From contig JBBSBE010000093.1 of the NCBI GenBank assembly GCA_038251625.1, positions 1 to 15,793 on the forward strand: a DNA stretch of 15,793 nt, written 5' to 3'. The notes beneath the pieces were generated by a model, which saw only the letters and a list, made by a program, of their open reading frames with translations, was not told the DNA's origin and did no database searches. This document shows, piece after piece, positions 1-7,349 of the stretch (the first letter of the stretch is position 1; each line of letters starts with the position of its first letter). The position numbers and the translations under genes are program-made. The DNA is from JBBQXK01 sp038251625. Lineage in GTDB: Bacteria; Pseudomonadota; Alphaproteobacteria; Rhodobacterales; Rhodobacteraceae.

Positions 1-1008
1 ACCGGCGCCTTCAAGCTGGCGGAATGGACCACCGGCCAGCGTCTGGTATTCGAAAAGAACGCCGATTACTGGCGCGCGGGCGTGCCCTACCTTGACGGCG
101 TGACCTTCGAAGTCGGGCAAGAGCCCATCGTGGCCCTTCTGCGCCTGCAGAACGGCGAAGTTGACGTACCCGGCGACGGCATTCCCCCCGCCAAATTCAC
201 CGAAGTCATGGCAGATCCTGCGCAAGCCGCGCGCGTGGTGATCGGCGGGCAGCTTCACACCGGCTACATCACCCTCAACGTGACGATGGCGCCGTTCGAC
301 AAGCTTGAGGTGCGCGAAGCCGTCAATATGGCCATCAACAAGGATCGCATCGTCCAGATCATCAACGGCCGCGCCGTGCCCGCAACCCAGCCGCTGCCGC
401 CCTCGATGCCGGGCTATACGGCAAACTATCCGGGGTACCCGTTCGACGTGGAGGCGGCCAAGAAACTTCTGGCCGATGCGGGCCTTCCCGATGGGTTCGA
501 GACGGAACTCTACGTGATGAACACCGACCCCAACCCTCGCATCGCGCAGGCGATCCAGCAGGATCTGGCGGCGATCGGCATCAAGGTCGCGCTGCAATCG
601 CTGGCGCAAGCCAACGTGATCGAGGCGGGCGGCGCGGGCACCGCCCCGATGATCTGGTCGGGCGGCATGGCGTGGATCGCCGACTTCCCCGATCCGTCCA
701 ACTTCTACGGCCCCATCCTTGGTTGCGCAGGTGCGGTCGAGGGCGGCTGGAACTGGTCCAAATACTGCAACGCCACGCTCGACGAAGAGGCGACCAAGGC
801 CGACAGCATGGCCGATCCCGCCATGGTGGGAGACCGCATGGCGATGTGGTCCGACATCTATACCAAGGTGATGCAGGATGCGCCCTGGGTGCCCGTGTTC
901 AACGAACAGCGCTACACGATGAAGTCGGAACGGATGGGGGGCGCCGATGCGCTTTACGTCGATCCCGTCTCGATCCCGGTCAACTATGACTATGTGTTCG
1001 TGAAGTAA
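1..1008 (+). CDS. ABC transporter substrate-binding protein, family 5 (peptide/opine type), 5'-truncated
   Basis: This is the C-terminal 335 residues of a periplasmic binding protein of the DppA/OppA family (SBP_bac_5), which delivers peptides, opines or similar solutes to an inner-membrane ABC importer. The frame is open from base 1, so the true start and any signal peptide lie upstream. It begins at the family's typical GAFKLAEW segment followed by NADYWR, then VREAVNMAINKDRI, a stretch like the usual AKKLLADAGLPDG, and near the end YCNATLDEE, all hallmark family-5 segments. Full-length members are usually about 500-550 residues, so roughly the first third is missing. The TAA stop is one base before the ATG of the amidase gene, so the two are almost certainly co-transcribed. 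The family is certain; the substrate cannot be read from the sequence, though the neighbouring amidase hints at an amide-containing compound. Confidence 0.93.
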   Translation, partial: TGAFKLAEWTTGQRLVFEKNADYWRAGVPYLDGVTFEVGQEPIVALLRLQNGEVDVPGDGIPPAKFTEVMADPAQAARVVIGGQLHTGYITLNVTMAPFDKLEVREAVNMAINKDRIVQIINGRAVPATQPLPPSMPGYTANYPGYPFDVEAAKKLLADAGLPDGFETELYVMNTDPNPRIAQAIQQDLAAIGIKVALQSLAQANVIEAGGAGTAPMIWSGGMAWIADFPDPSNFYGPILGCAGAVEGGWNWSKYCNATLDEEATKADSMADPAMVGDRMAMWSDIYTKVMQDAPWVPVFNEQRYTMKSERMGGADALYVDPVSIPVNYDYVFVK

Positions 1009-1009
1009 G

Positions 1010-1969
1010 ATGTGCAAAGCCTGCGACTACACGATCCACGGGGCGCAGCACAATTTCGGCTGGGACAATTCCTTTGTCCCGGCCGAACGGGTGGAACCCG
1101 GTGCAACGATCCTCTTTCATTGCCATGACAGTTCGGCGGGCCAGCTTGGCCCGTCGTCGACCGTTGCCGATGTCATCACGCTCGACTTCGGCAAGATCAA
1201 CCCGGTGTCGGGGCCCATCTATGTGGAAGGCGCCGCGCCCGGCGATGCACTGCGCATCACCATCGACGGCTTCGCCCCGCAGCTTCAAGGGCAAAAGGGG
1301 TTTGGCTGGACGGCGAACATCTCGGGCTTCGGCCTTCTGGCCGACCAGTTTACCGACCCGGCCCTGCACCTGTGGTCCTACGACGCGAACCAGATGGCCC
1401 CGGCACTCTGGGGCACCGAGGGGCGGGTTCCGCTGAAGCCCTTCGCGGGCACCATCGGCAACGCATTGGCCGAAGCGGGGCTGCATTCCATCGTGCCGCC
1501 CCGGCGCGTCGGCGGCAACCTCGACATCCGCGACCTGACCTCCGGCGTCACGCTCTACCTGCCGGTCGAGGTTCCAGGCGCCCTCTTCAGCGTGGGCGAC
1601 ACCCATGCCGCCCAGGGCGATGGCGAGGTTTGCGGCACGGCCATTGAATCCCCCATGGACGTGGTCCTTACGCTCGATCTGGTAAAGGGTGCGAACCTGA
1701 AAACCCCGCGCTTCACCACACCGGGGCCGGTCACGCGCCATCTCGACGCCAAGGGGTATGAGGTGACAACCGGTATCGGGCCAGACCTGATGGCAGCCTC
1801 CCGCGATGCAGTCGCAAACATGATCGACCTTCTTTGCGCGCAGCGCGGGATGGCAGCGGTGGATGCCTACATGCTGGTGTCCACCTGCGGCGATCTGCGC
1901 ATCTCGGAAATCGTGGACATGCCGAACTGGGTTGTCAGCTTCTACTTCCCGCGCTGCGTGTTTGAATGA
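1010..1969 (+). CDS. acetamidase/formamidase family amide hydrolase
   Basis: This 319-residue protein belongs to the FmdA/AmdA family, whose members release ammonia from short-chain amides such as formamide and acetamide. Recognisable family segments are FHCHDSSAGQ (residues 36-45), VGGNLDIRDL (167-176), the strongly conserved SVGDTHAAQGDGEVCGTAIE (194-213) and the C-terminal STCGDLRISEIVDMPNWVVS (291-310). There is no signal peptide, so a cytoplasmic location is expected. The ATG follows the binding-protein stop by one base, and the stop overlaps the start of the transporter ATPase gene as ATGA, so it is embedded in the importer operon. That placement suggests it acts on the imported compound or on an amide derived from it. 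Family assignment is firm. The true substrate is unknown and could be larger than formamide or acetamide. Confidence 0.9.
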   Translation: MCKACDYTIHGAQHNFGWDNSFVPAERVEPGATILFHCHDSSAGQLGPSSTVADVITLDFGKINPVSGPIYVEGAAPGDALRITIDGFAPQLQGQKGFGWTANISGFGLLADQFTDPALHLWSYDANQMAPALWGTEGRVPLKPFAGTIGNALAEAGLHSIVPPRRVGGNLDIRDLTSGVTLYLPVEVPGALFSVGDTHAAQGDGEVCGTAIESPMDVVLTLDLVKGANLKTPRFTTPGPVTRHLDAKGYEVTTGIGPDLMAASRDAVANMIDLLCAQRGMAAVDAYMLVSTCGDLRISEIVDMPNWVVSFYFPRCVFE

Positions 1970-3819
1970 TCGAACCGGCCATGACCCTGTCCGGGGCAAC
2001 CGCTGCCCCGGACCCGGCGGCCGTTCTGTCGGTCGCGGGCTTGTGCGTTTCGGTGAATACGGAAACCGGGCTGAAACCCCTGGTATCCGACCTTTCCTTC
2101 ACCGTTCGACGGGGCGAGACGCTCGCCATCGCGGGGGAAAGCGGATCAGGCAAATCCATCACATCGCTGGCGATCATGGGCCTGTTGCCTCCGCCCGCCG
2201 TGCGCATTACCGGCGGACAGGTCCATCTTGGCAGCACTGATCTGACAACCCTGCCCGAGGCGCAGATGCGTGCGATCCGGGGGGACCGGATCGCGATGAT
2301 CTTTCAGGAACCGATGACCTCGCTGAACCCCGTCCTGACCATCGGTCTGCAACTGACTGAGGCGATCCGCGCCCACGCGCACGTCACGCGCGCCAAGGCC
2401 CGCGCGCAGGCAATCGAGGCCCTGCGCGCCGTCCGCCTGTCGCAGCCCGACCGCCGGATGGATCAGTATCCGCATGAGCTGTCTGGCGGCATGCGCCAGC
2501 GTGTGATGATCGCCATGGCGCTGGCCCTGCGCCCAGATGTGCTCATCGCCGACGAGCCGACCACTGCGCTGGATGTGACCGTGCAGCGCGAGGTGCTGGA
2601 CCTTCTCCGCGACCTGCAACGCGATCTGGGAACCGCGATCATCCTGATCACGCACGATATGGGCGTCGTTGCGGAAATGGCCGACCGCGTGATCGTGATG
2701 CGCGACGGGCGAATGGTGGAGGATGGCCCCGTCGGGCAAATCTTTGCCGCGCCGACGGCGCCATACACCCGCGACCTTCTGGCCGCCGTGCCGCGGATGG
2801 GTGGCGTGCAAAGGTTAAGTCCGGGTAAAGAAAACGACGAAAATACAAATATTGCAAAGCCCTACGGATCATATCACACGCGATACGCAGAGCTTGGCCC
2901 GGTGATTGCGCGGCTCGAAGATGTGCGCGTCCGGTTCGATCTGCGGGCCGGGCTTCTGGGCCGCGTCACCCACCGCGTTCATGCTGTCGAGCATGTCAGC
3001 CTCGATATCCGCCGCGGCGAAACCTTCGCGCTCCTGGGGGAAAGCGGCTGTGGAAAATCCACCATTGCCCGCGCCATGGTCGGCCTAGTCCCGCATCAGG
3101 GACGGATCGAGATTGCCGGCCAATCTTTCGCCGACCTTGATACCGCCGGCAGAAAAGCCTTGCGGCGCCGCGTGCAGATCGTGTTTCAGGACCCGATGGC
3201 CGCGCTGAACGCGCGCCTCACGGTGGGCGACCTTATCGCCGAACCCCTGCTGATCCACGCCATCGGCACCGCCGCCGACCGTCGCGCCCGTGCCGCCGAC
3301 CTGCTGACCCGCGTCGGGCTGACCCCCGATCACATGACCCGCTATCCGCACGAATTTTCCGGCGGCCAACGCCAGCGCATCTGCATCGCCCGCGCCTTGG
3401 CCCTGCAACCCGACCTGATCATCGCGGACGAAGCCGTATCAGCCCTCGACGTATCGGTGCAGGCCCGCGTGCTGGACCTGATGCAGGCCCTGCAGCGCGA
3501 GTTCGGCATCGCGTTTCTTTTCATCAGCCACAACATGGCCGTGGTGGAAAACATCGCCGACCGCGTCGCGGTCATGCACATGGGGCAGGTCGTCGAAACC
3601 GGCACCCGCGCGCAGGTTTTCGGCAATCCGCAACATCGCTATACGCAACGCCTGATCGACGCAGTCCCGGTGCCCGATCCCGCCCATGTCCGCCCCCACG
3701 CATCGCGCATGGCCGTGGAGATGCCAAGCCCGATCTACAAGGTTGGGCAATCCCCAATGCGCGCGGCACTGCAAGACGTGGGCGGGGGGCATCTGGTCGC
3801 CGATTTCGGCGGGGCTTAG
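1966..3819 (+). CDS. fused dipeptide/oligopeptide-type ABC transporter ATPase (DppD-DppF-like)
   Basis: This 617-residue protein carries two complete ABC ATPase domains in one chain and would power a peptide/nickel-family importer. Domain 1 has Walker A GESGSGKS (57-64), the Q-loop in FQEPMTSLNP (113-122), signature LSGGM (172-176), Walker B VLIADEPT (192-199) and the switch His in ITHD (His230). Domain 2 has Walker A GESGCGKS (358-365), FQDP (407-410), signature FSGGQ (464-468), Walker B LIIADEA (484-490) and His522. Each domain ends with the Dpp/Opp-type tail, seen as APYTRDLL and HRYTQRLI. Its ATG overlaps the amidase stop by four bases; a second ATG at 1981 is possible. The inter-domain linker (about residues 284-312) is encoded by unusually AT-rich DNA. 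The partner permeases are outside the window. Two-domain fusions of this kind are common in Rhizobiales and Rhodobacterales. Confidence 0.95.
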   Translation: MIEPAMTLSGATAAPDPAAVLSVAGLCVSVNTETGLKPLVSDLSFTVRRGETLAIAGESGSGKSITSLAIMGLLPPPAVRITGGQVHLGSTDLTTLPEAQMRAIRGDRIAMIFQEPMTSLNPVLTIGLQLTEAIRAHAHVTRAKARAQAIEALRAVRLSQPDRRMDQYPHELSGGMRQRVMIAMALALRPDVLIADEPTTALDVTVQREVLDLLRDLQRDLGTAIILITHDMGVVAEMADRVIVMRDGRMVEDGPVGQIFAAPTAPYTRDLLAAVPRMGGVQRLSPGKENDENTNIAKPYGSYHTRYAELGPVIARLEDVRVRFDLRAGLLGRVTHRVHAVEHVSLDIRRGETFALLGESGCGKSTIARAMVGLVPHQGRIEIAGQSFADLDTAGRKALRRRVQIVFQDPMAALNARLTVGDLIAEPLLIHAIGTAADRRARAADLLTRVGLTPDHMTRYPHEFSGGQRQRICIARALALQPDLIIADEAVSALDVSVQARVLDLMQALQREFGIAFLFISHNMAVVENIADRVAVMHMGQVVETGTRAQVFGNPQHRYTQRLIDAVPVPDPAHVRPHASRMAVEMPSPIYKVGQSPMRAALQDVGGGHLVADFGGA

Positions 3820-4136
3820 TGTTGTTGCGGGTGCCGCCGGACCAAACAGCTTTGCCACTCTTCCGTCGCCCAGACCGTCGCGCCTGCGGCACACTTTGCC
3901 TGCCTGCCCGGTTGAAACTGAACGGCACGACGCAGAGACAGCCACTCTTCCGGTCTTGGATCGCAGGGGATCGTATTGTCATGACGACGCCAGTCCCCGT
4001 GCAATGCCGCGCTACACCATCGGTTTTTTTGCGTAACGCTCAGCTTCCAATTCCGCCAGTGCCACTGCCAAAACACGCACATTGAATCAACCCGCGCGCA
4101 ACGCGCCCCGTCGCCTGACGGCGCCCCAAACCCGCG
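3820..4136. other. intergenic region between convergent operons; no convincing gene
   Basis: These 317 bases lie between the stop of the fused ATPase gene (+) and the stop of the phosphatase gene (-). An 88-codon frame can be opened on either strand, but neither translation has recognisable family segments or sensible composition, so I do not call a gene. A run of seven T (4024-4030) is present on the + strand, but I found no stable stem immediately before it, so it is not a convincing intrinsic terminator. A small stem-loop lies near the phosphatase end. Nothing else stands out. Confidence 0.6.
4103..4124 (-). terminator. weak stem-loop downstream of the phosphatase gene, possible terminator
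   Basis: Bases 4108-4112 (CCGTC) pair with 4117-4121 (GACGG) around a four-base loop. The stem can be extended by three more pairs (4103-4105 with 4122-4124) across a two-base bulge. It lies 12 bases past the stop of the phosphatase gene, at the end of the seven-gene operon. There is no T tract on the minus strand after it, so it is at best a weak or factor-assisted terminator. Confidence 0.22.
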
Positions 4137-4922
4137 TCAATCCTGAGGGTGCAAGGCCTGCAAGAAAGGCACGACTTCGGACCGGGCGGTATTCAGGGCC
4201 AGAACCTCGCAAGGGGCTGTCAAATGCTCGCTCATCGGGGCATGCAGCACCTCGCCACCGGCGGCGCGGATCAGCACGATGCCTGCGGCCGCGTCCCAGA
4301 TGTGCAGCTGCGCTTCGTAATATGCCTCAAGCCGCCCGCTCGCGACAGCCAGAAGCCCGATGGTTGCGGCACCGGGGCGGCGGTATTCGCAACCGGCATC
4401 CAGAAGCCTGCCGATCAGTGCCAGATGGGCCAGCCGGTCATCGCGCCCCGAATAGCCGATGGTCACGATGCTGTCTGAGGCCGCCAGACGGGGCGATACC
4501 TGCATCGGGCGGCCGTTCAACAGTGCCGGGCCGCCGATCTGTCCGGTGGCCATCAGGCCGAGGTCGGGGGCAAAGATCACGCCGTGGGTCAGGGCCGTGC
4601 CATCGAAGTAGCCGATCGAGACGCCCCAGTCGGGCAGGCCGCGCATATAGTTCGTTGTGCCGTCGATCGGATCGACAATCCAGCAGCCAGACCCGTCGGA
4701 GCGGATCAGCCCCGCCTCTTCGCCCAAGACACCGTCGGCTGGAAACCGCGCTGCGACCGCCTTGCGGATCAGCGTTTCAACAGCCAGATCGGCGGCGGTG
4801 ACGAAATCCTGCGGGCCCTTGGTGGCGATGCTCAGGCCTTCCGGGCGGGACCGCAACTCTTGCGCCAGAAGCCCTGCGGTGCGGGCAAGGTTGCTGGCAA
4901 AAGCCAGACGGTCATCGGACAT
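4137..4922 (-). CDS. inositol monophosphatase family protein
   Basis: This 261-residue protein belongs to the metal-dependent, lithium-sensitive phosphatase family (inositol monophosphatase, HisN, SuhB, FBPase-like). Visible motifs are DFVTAAD (39-45), the GEE metal-ligand pair (E68, E69), the signature WIVDPIDGTTNY (81-92; D84, D87) and the second signature HIWDAAAG (207-214; D210). All expected metal ligands are present and the length is typical, so it should be an active cytoplasmic phosphomonoesterase. It starts with ATG 11 bases inside the end of the LacI-type gene and lacks a clear ribosome binding site, so translational coupling is likely. It is the last gene of the operon. Placement after a phosphodiesterase suggests it removes the phosphate left by diester cleavage, as AccG is thought to do in agrocinopine use. 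Histidinol-phosphatase or 3',5'-bisphosphate nucleotidase activity cannot be excluded from sequence. Confidence 0.93.
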   Translation of the reverse strand: MSDDRLAFASNLARTAGLLAQELRSRPEGLSIATKGPQDFVTAADLAVETLIRKAVAARFPADGVLGEEAGLIRSDGSGCWIVDPIDGTTNYMRGLPDWGVSIGYFDGTALTHGVIFAPDLGLMATGQIGGPALLNGRPMQVSPRLAASDSIVTIGYSGRDDRLAHLALIGRLLDAGCEYRRPGAATIGLLAVASGRLEAYYEAQLHIWDAAAGIVLIRAAGGEVLHAPMSEHLTAPCEVLALNTARSEVVPFLQALHPQD

Positions 4923-5928
4923 CGGTCAGGGGCTTTCTGGTGGTGGCGCGAAGCACAGGCTGAAGCGTCTGGAGCCTGGTTTGCAGCGGGCGGTCGGGAT
5001 CGGCCAATCGCGCGACCAGAAGATCAAGCGCCGCGTCCGATTGCGCGACCAGATCCTGCCTGACGGTCGTCAGGTTATACGAGGCCCAGCCAGCCTGTTC
5101 GATGTCGTCAAAGCCCACGACCTGAATGTCGTCCGGCACGGCACGGTGATGGTCGAACCGCAATCCGTCGAGCCCGCCAAGCGCCATCAGGTCGGTGGCA
5201 CAGAAAAGACCATCGATGCCGCCTGCCGTCAGTACCTGGCCGATCACGTCGCGGGTGGCGGCGTAGGACTGGTTTTCGGCGCGCAGGATCAGACAGTCAG
5301 GCCCGGCGGCGGCGGCGAAGGCCGCGGTGCGACCAGTAACCGAAAACGTCTCGCGCGCGGGGCGGACGCAGGCAAAGCGCCGCGCGCCTGCCGCGTGGAG
5401 CATCGCGTGGACCAGCCGACCACCAGCCTCGGGGTCGATCTGCACCCGGTCGCCCCAGGTCAGGTCACGGTCGCGGTTAATCAGCACGACCGGCACTTCG
5501 CGCCGGGCGCATTCGGCGGTGATCTCGGGCGGCGGGCTGTCCGAGGTCACGATCATTCCTGCCACGTTGTAGGATAGCACCGACCGCAGCAGCGCTGGCA
5601 TCTCGGCCCCTGTTTCGGCGGTCACGAGCATCGGGCGGAAGCCCAGTTGCAAAAGGCCCTGCGACAAAAGCTTGATCTGGCGCGACCGGATCGGCGTGTC
5701 GAGCCGCGAGGCCACCAGCCCCACCAGATCGGACCGCGCCGATTGCAGGCCCCGGGCAAAGGCGTTGACGCGGTAACCAAGTTGATCGGCGGCAAGGTGG
5801 ATTTTCGCCCGCGTCTCTTCGGCGATCTGCGCGCCATCGGTGAAAGCGCGCGACACCGCTGACCGCGACACTCCAGCCAGACGGGCCACGTCGAACGAGG
5901 TCGGGATACGGGATTTCTGGTCGGTCAT
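4912..5928 (-). CDS. LacI family transcriptional regulator
   Basis: This is a 338-residue repressor-type regulator. An N-terminal helix-turn-helix (SFDVARLAGVSRSAVSRAF, residues 11-29) is followed by the hinge with ARGLQSARSDLVGLV (58-72), whose leucine normally wedges into the central CpG of LacI-type operators. A periplasmic-binding-protein-like effector domain follows to about residue 330, with GFDDIEQAG (272-280) as a typical late segment. I chose the ATG at 5928, five bases after the upstream phosphodiesterase stop, because it opens directly onto the HTH. A TTG at 5955 would add nine residues and overlap the upstream gene, and has no ribosome binding site. The gene sits inside the operon between the phosphodiesterase and phosphatase genes, so it likely regulates its own operon, probably through the palindrome at 11953-11968. 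The effector is presumably the transported compound or a breakdown product. Confidence 0.94.
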   Translation of the reverse strand: MTDQKSRIPTSFDVARLAGVSRSAVSRAFTDGAQIAEETRAKIHLAADQLGYRVNAFARGLQSARSDLVGLVASRLDTPIRSRQIKLLSQGLLQLGFRPMLVTAETGAEMPALLRSVLSYNVAGMIVTSDSPPPEITAECARREVPVVLINRDRDLTWGDRVQIDPEAGGRLVHAMLHAAGARRFACVRPARETFSVTGRTAAFAAAAGPDCLILRAENQSYAATRDVIGQVLTAGGIDGLFCATDLMALGGLDGLRFDHHRAVPDDIQVVGFDDIEQAGWASYNLTTVRQDLVAQSDAALDLLVARLADPDRPLQTRLQTLQPVLRATTRKPLTDVR

Positions 5929-5933
5929 TCCGT

Positions 5934-7349
5934 TCAATGTGACAGGCGGCGGCAAAAGGCAAAGGGCTGGTCAAGGTTCACCAGATCGGGGCGGGCAGCG
6001 ATGATCCGGTCAAAAACCCGATCATCGCTGCCCATGTAGGCGATCATCGGGCGCAGGCCACGCGCGCGCAAGGTGGCAAACTCGGTCAGGTCCTCGTCCG
6101 GCGTGTATTCAATGATGGCCGGGCCGAGATCACCCAGGGCCGCATCGAGGCTTGGGTAATCCTGCCGTCGCGCCATGAGTGCAGCGCCGGGCGCCAGCGC
6201 GCGCAAGGCCGCCAGCCGCGTCCGGTCGAATGACCACAAGAACACACGATCCTGCATCGACGCGGCCTGAACCACCGCCCAGACCGCTGCCGGATCGGCT
6301 GTCTTCAGTTCAAGGTACAGCGAACCTTGATATTTCTGCGCCAGCGCCAGCACCTCGGCCAAAAGCGGCAGCGGGGTGCCGGCGAAGAACGGATGCTTCC
6401 AGCCGCCCGCATCCAGCTTGCGCAATTCGGCGGTTGTCTGGTCGGAGACGCGGCCAGCGCCGTCCGTCGTCCTGTCCAGCGTTGCATCGTGCAGCACCAC
6501 AAGGCCGCCGTCAGAAGCGCTGTGCAGATCAATCTCGACATACGAGAACCCTGCGGCAAAGGCGCATTCCACTGCAGGCAGGGTGTTTTCGGGCGCGATC
6601 CGGTTCGCGCCGCGATGGCAGACGATGCCCATCGGCCAGCCGTCGGGCGGGGTAAACGGGTTCACGAGTTCCGGACGGTCCGAACAGATTCCGATCACCG
6701 GTCGGGTACGGATGGCGGCCATGCGGACCGGATCTTCCTCATGCCATATCGCGATACGCTGGCTGTTGGCGAAGGCCCTGTCGAAAAGCTCGGTGGTCAG
6801 CGTATCCTGTGGGCGGGGCATGTCTTCCCAGCAAAGGTGGATGACATCCGCACCCTTGGCATAGTCGAAGGGATCAGCCCCGAGCGGCACAAGGATCGAG
6901 CGTGGATAGGCACAGCCCGCCTCGGCCAGTATCCGGTCGACGGCAGGGTCGAAGGCGCCCAGGATTGCCTTTTCGATGCCATGGCGACGAAGCGCGTCAA
7001 GCGCCGGCAGAGTTGCCGCTATATCCTTGATATCGGCATAGATCCCGGCGCCGAGTTCGGCGGCAAGGCTGATCACCGATTCCAAGAGCGGACAGGGCCG
7101 GTCAAGCGCGGTGGTCCGAGCCAGAATATCGGCGTAGTCGAGGGTTGATATCGGGGTGCCATCGGCAAGGTTGTCATCGTGGTGAACGATCACGTGCCCG
7201 TCGCGCGACAGTCGGATATCCACCTCCCACATATCGGCACCAAGCTCTGCCGCCAGCCGGAAAGCGTGGATCGTGTTGTCGAAGGCATAGGCCGATGCGC
7301 CACGATGGGCGATGGCGTAGGGGCGTGGGGGCAAGGTCCAGTCGGTCAC
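5934..7349 (-). CDS. tandem-domain glycerophosphodiester phosphodiesterase family protein
   Basis: This 471-residue protein has two GDPD TIM-barrel domains in tandem (about residues 10-230 and 240-470), where most bacterial GDPDs have one of about 240-300 residues. The second domain is canonical: HRG (245-247), PENT with Glu254, EIDLH with Glu272 and Asp274, LHD with His287, and LELK with Glu347. The first keeps HRG (15-17), EVD (42-44) and HHD (His57), but has Asp24 where PENT has Glu and Asp106 (ADIK) where the second domain has ELK. It also lacks the DRTT segment after the second histidine. There is no signal peptide, so it is probably cytoplasmic and hydrolyses an imported phosphodiester to an alcohol plus a phosphomonoester. 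The GTG start overlaps the ATPase stop (GTGA) and is preceded by GGAGAG at suitable spacing. Which diester it cleaves is inferred only from context. Confidence 0.92.
   Translation of the reverse strand: MTDWTLPPRPYAIAHRGASAYAFDNTIHAFRLAAELGADMWEVDIRLSRDGHVIVHHDDNLADGTPISTLDYADILARTTALDRPCPLLESVISLAAELGAGIYADIKDIAATLPALDALRRHGIEKAILGAFDPAVDRILAEAGCAYPRSILVPLGADPFDYAKGADVIHLCWEDMPRPQDTLTTELFDRAFANSQRIAIWHEEDPVRMAAIRTRPVIGICSDRPELVNPFTPPDGWPMGIVCHRGANRIAPENTLPAVECAFAAGFSYVEIDLHSASDGGLVVLHDATLDRTTDGAGRVSDQTTAELRKLDAGGWKHPFFAGTPLPLLAEVLALAQKYQGSLYLELKTADPAAVWAVVQAASMQDRVFLWSFDRTRLAALRALAPGAALMARRQDYPSLDAALGDLGPAIIEYTPDEDLTEFATLRARGLRPMIAYMGSDDRVFDRIIAARPDLVNLDQPFAFCRRLSH

Noticed and set aside
980..1999. 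A 339-codon open frame on the - strand covering the amidase gene.
   Set aside because: The + strand encodes a full-length acetamidase/formamidase with conserved motifs and tight junctions to its neighbours. The antisense frame is a product of high GC content.
4024..4030. Run of seven T downstream of the fused ATPase gene as an intrinsic terminator.
   Set aside because: No stable stem could be paired directly upstream of it on the + strand. The only small inverted repeat (GCG-TAA-CGC) lies after the run.
3819..4085. An 88-codon frame on the + strand in the convergent gap, and an 88-codon frame opposite it.
   Set aside because: Neither has a ribosome binding site or plausible protein composition, and each matches nothing recognisable. 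Both are consistent with chance frames in GC-rich DNA.
4657..5577. A 306-codon open frame on the + strand across the phosphatase and LacI genes.
   Set aside because: It runs antisense to two well-supported genes and shows no family features.
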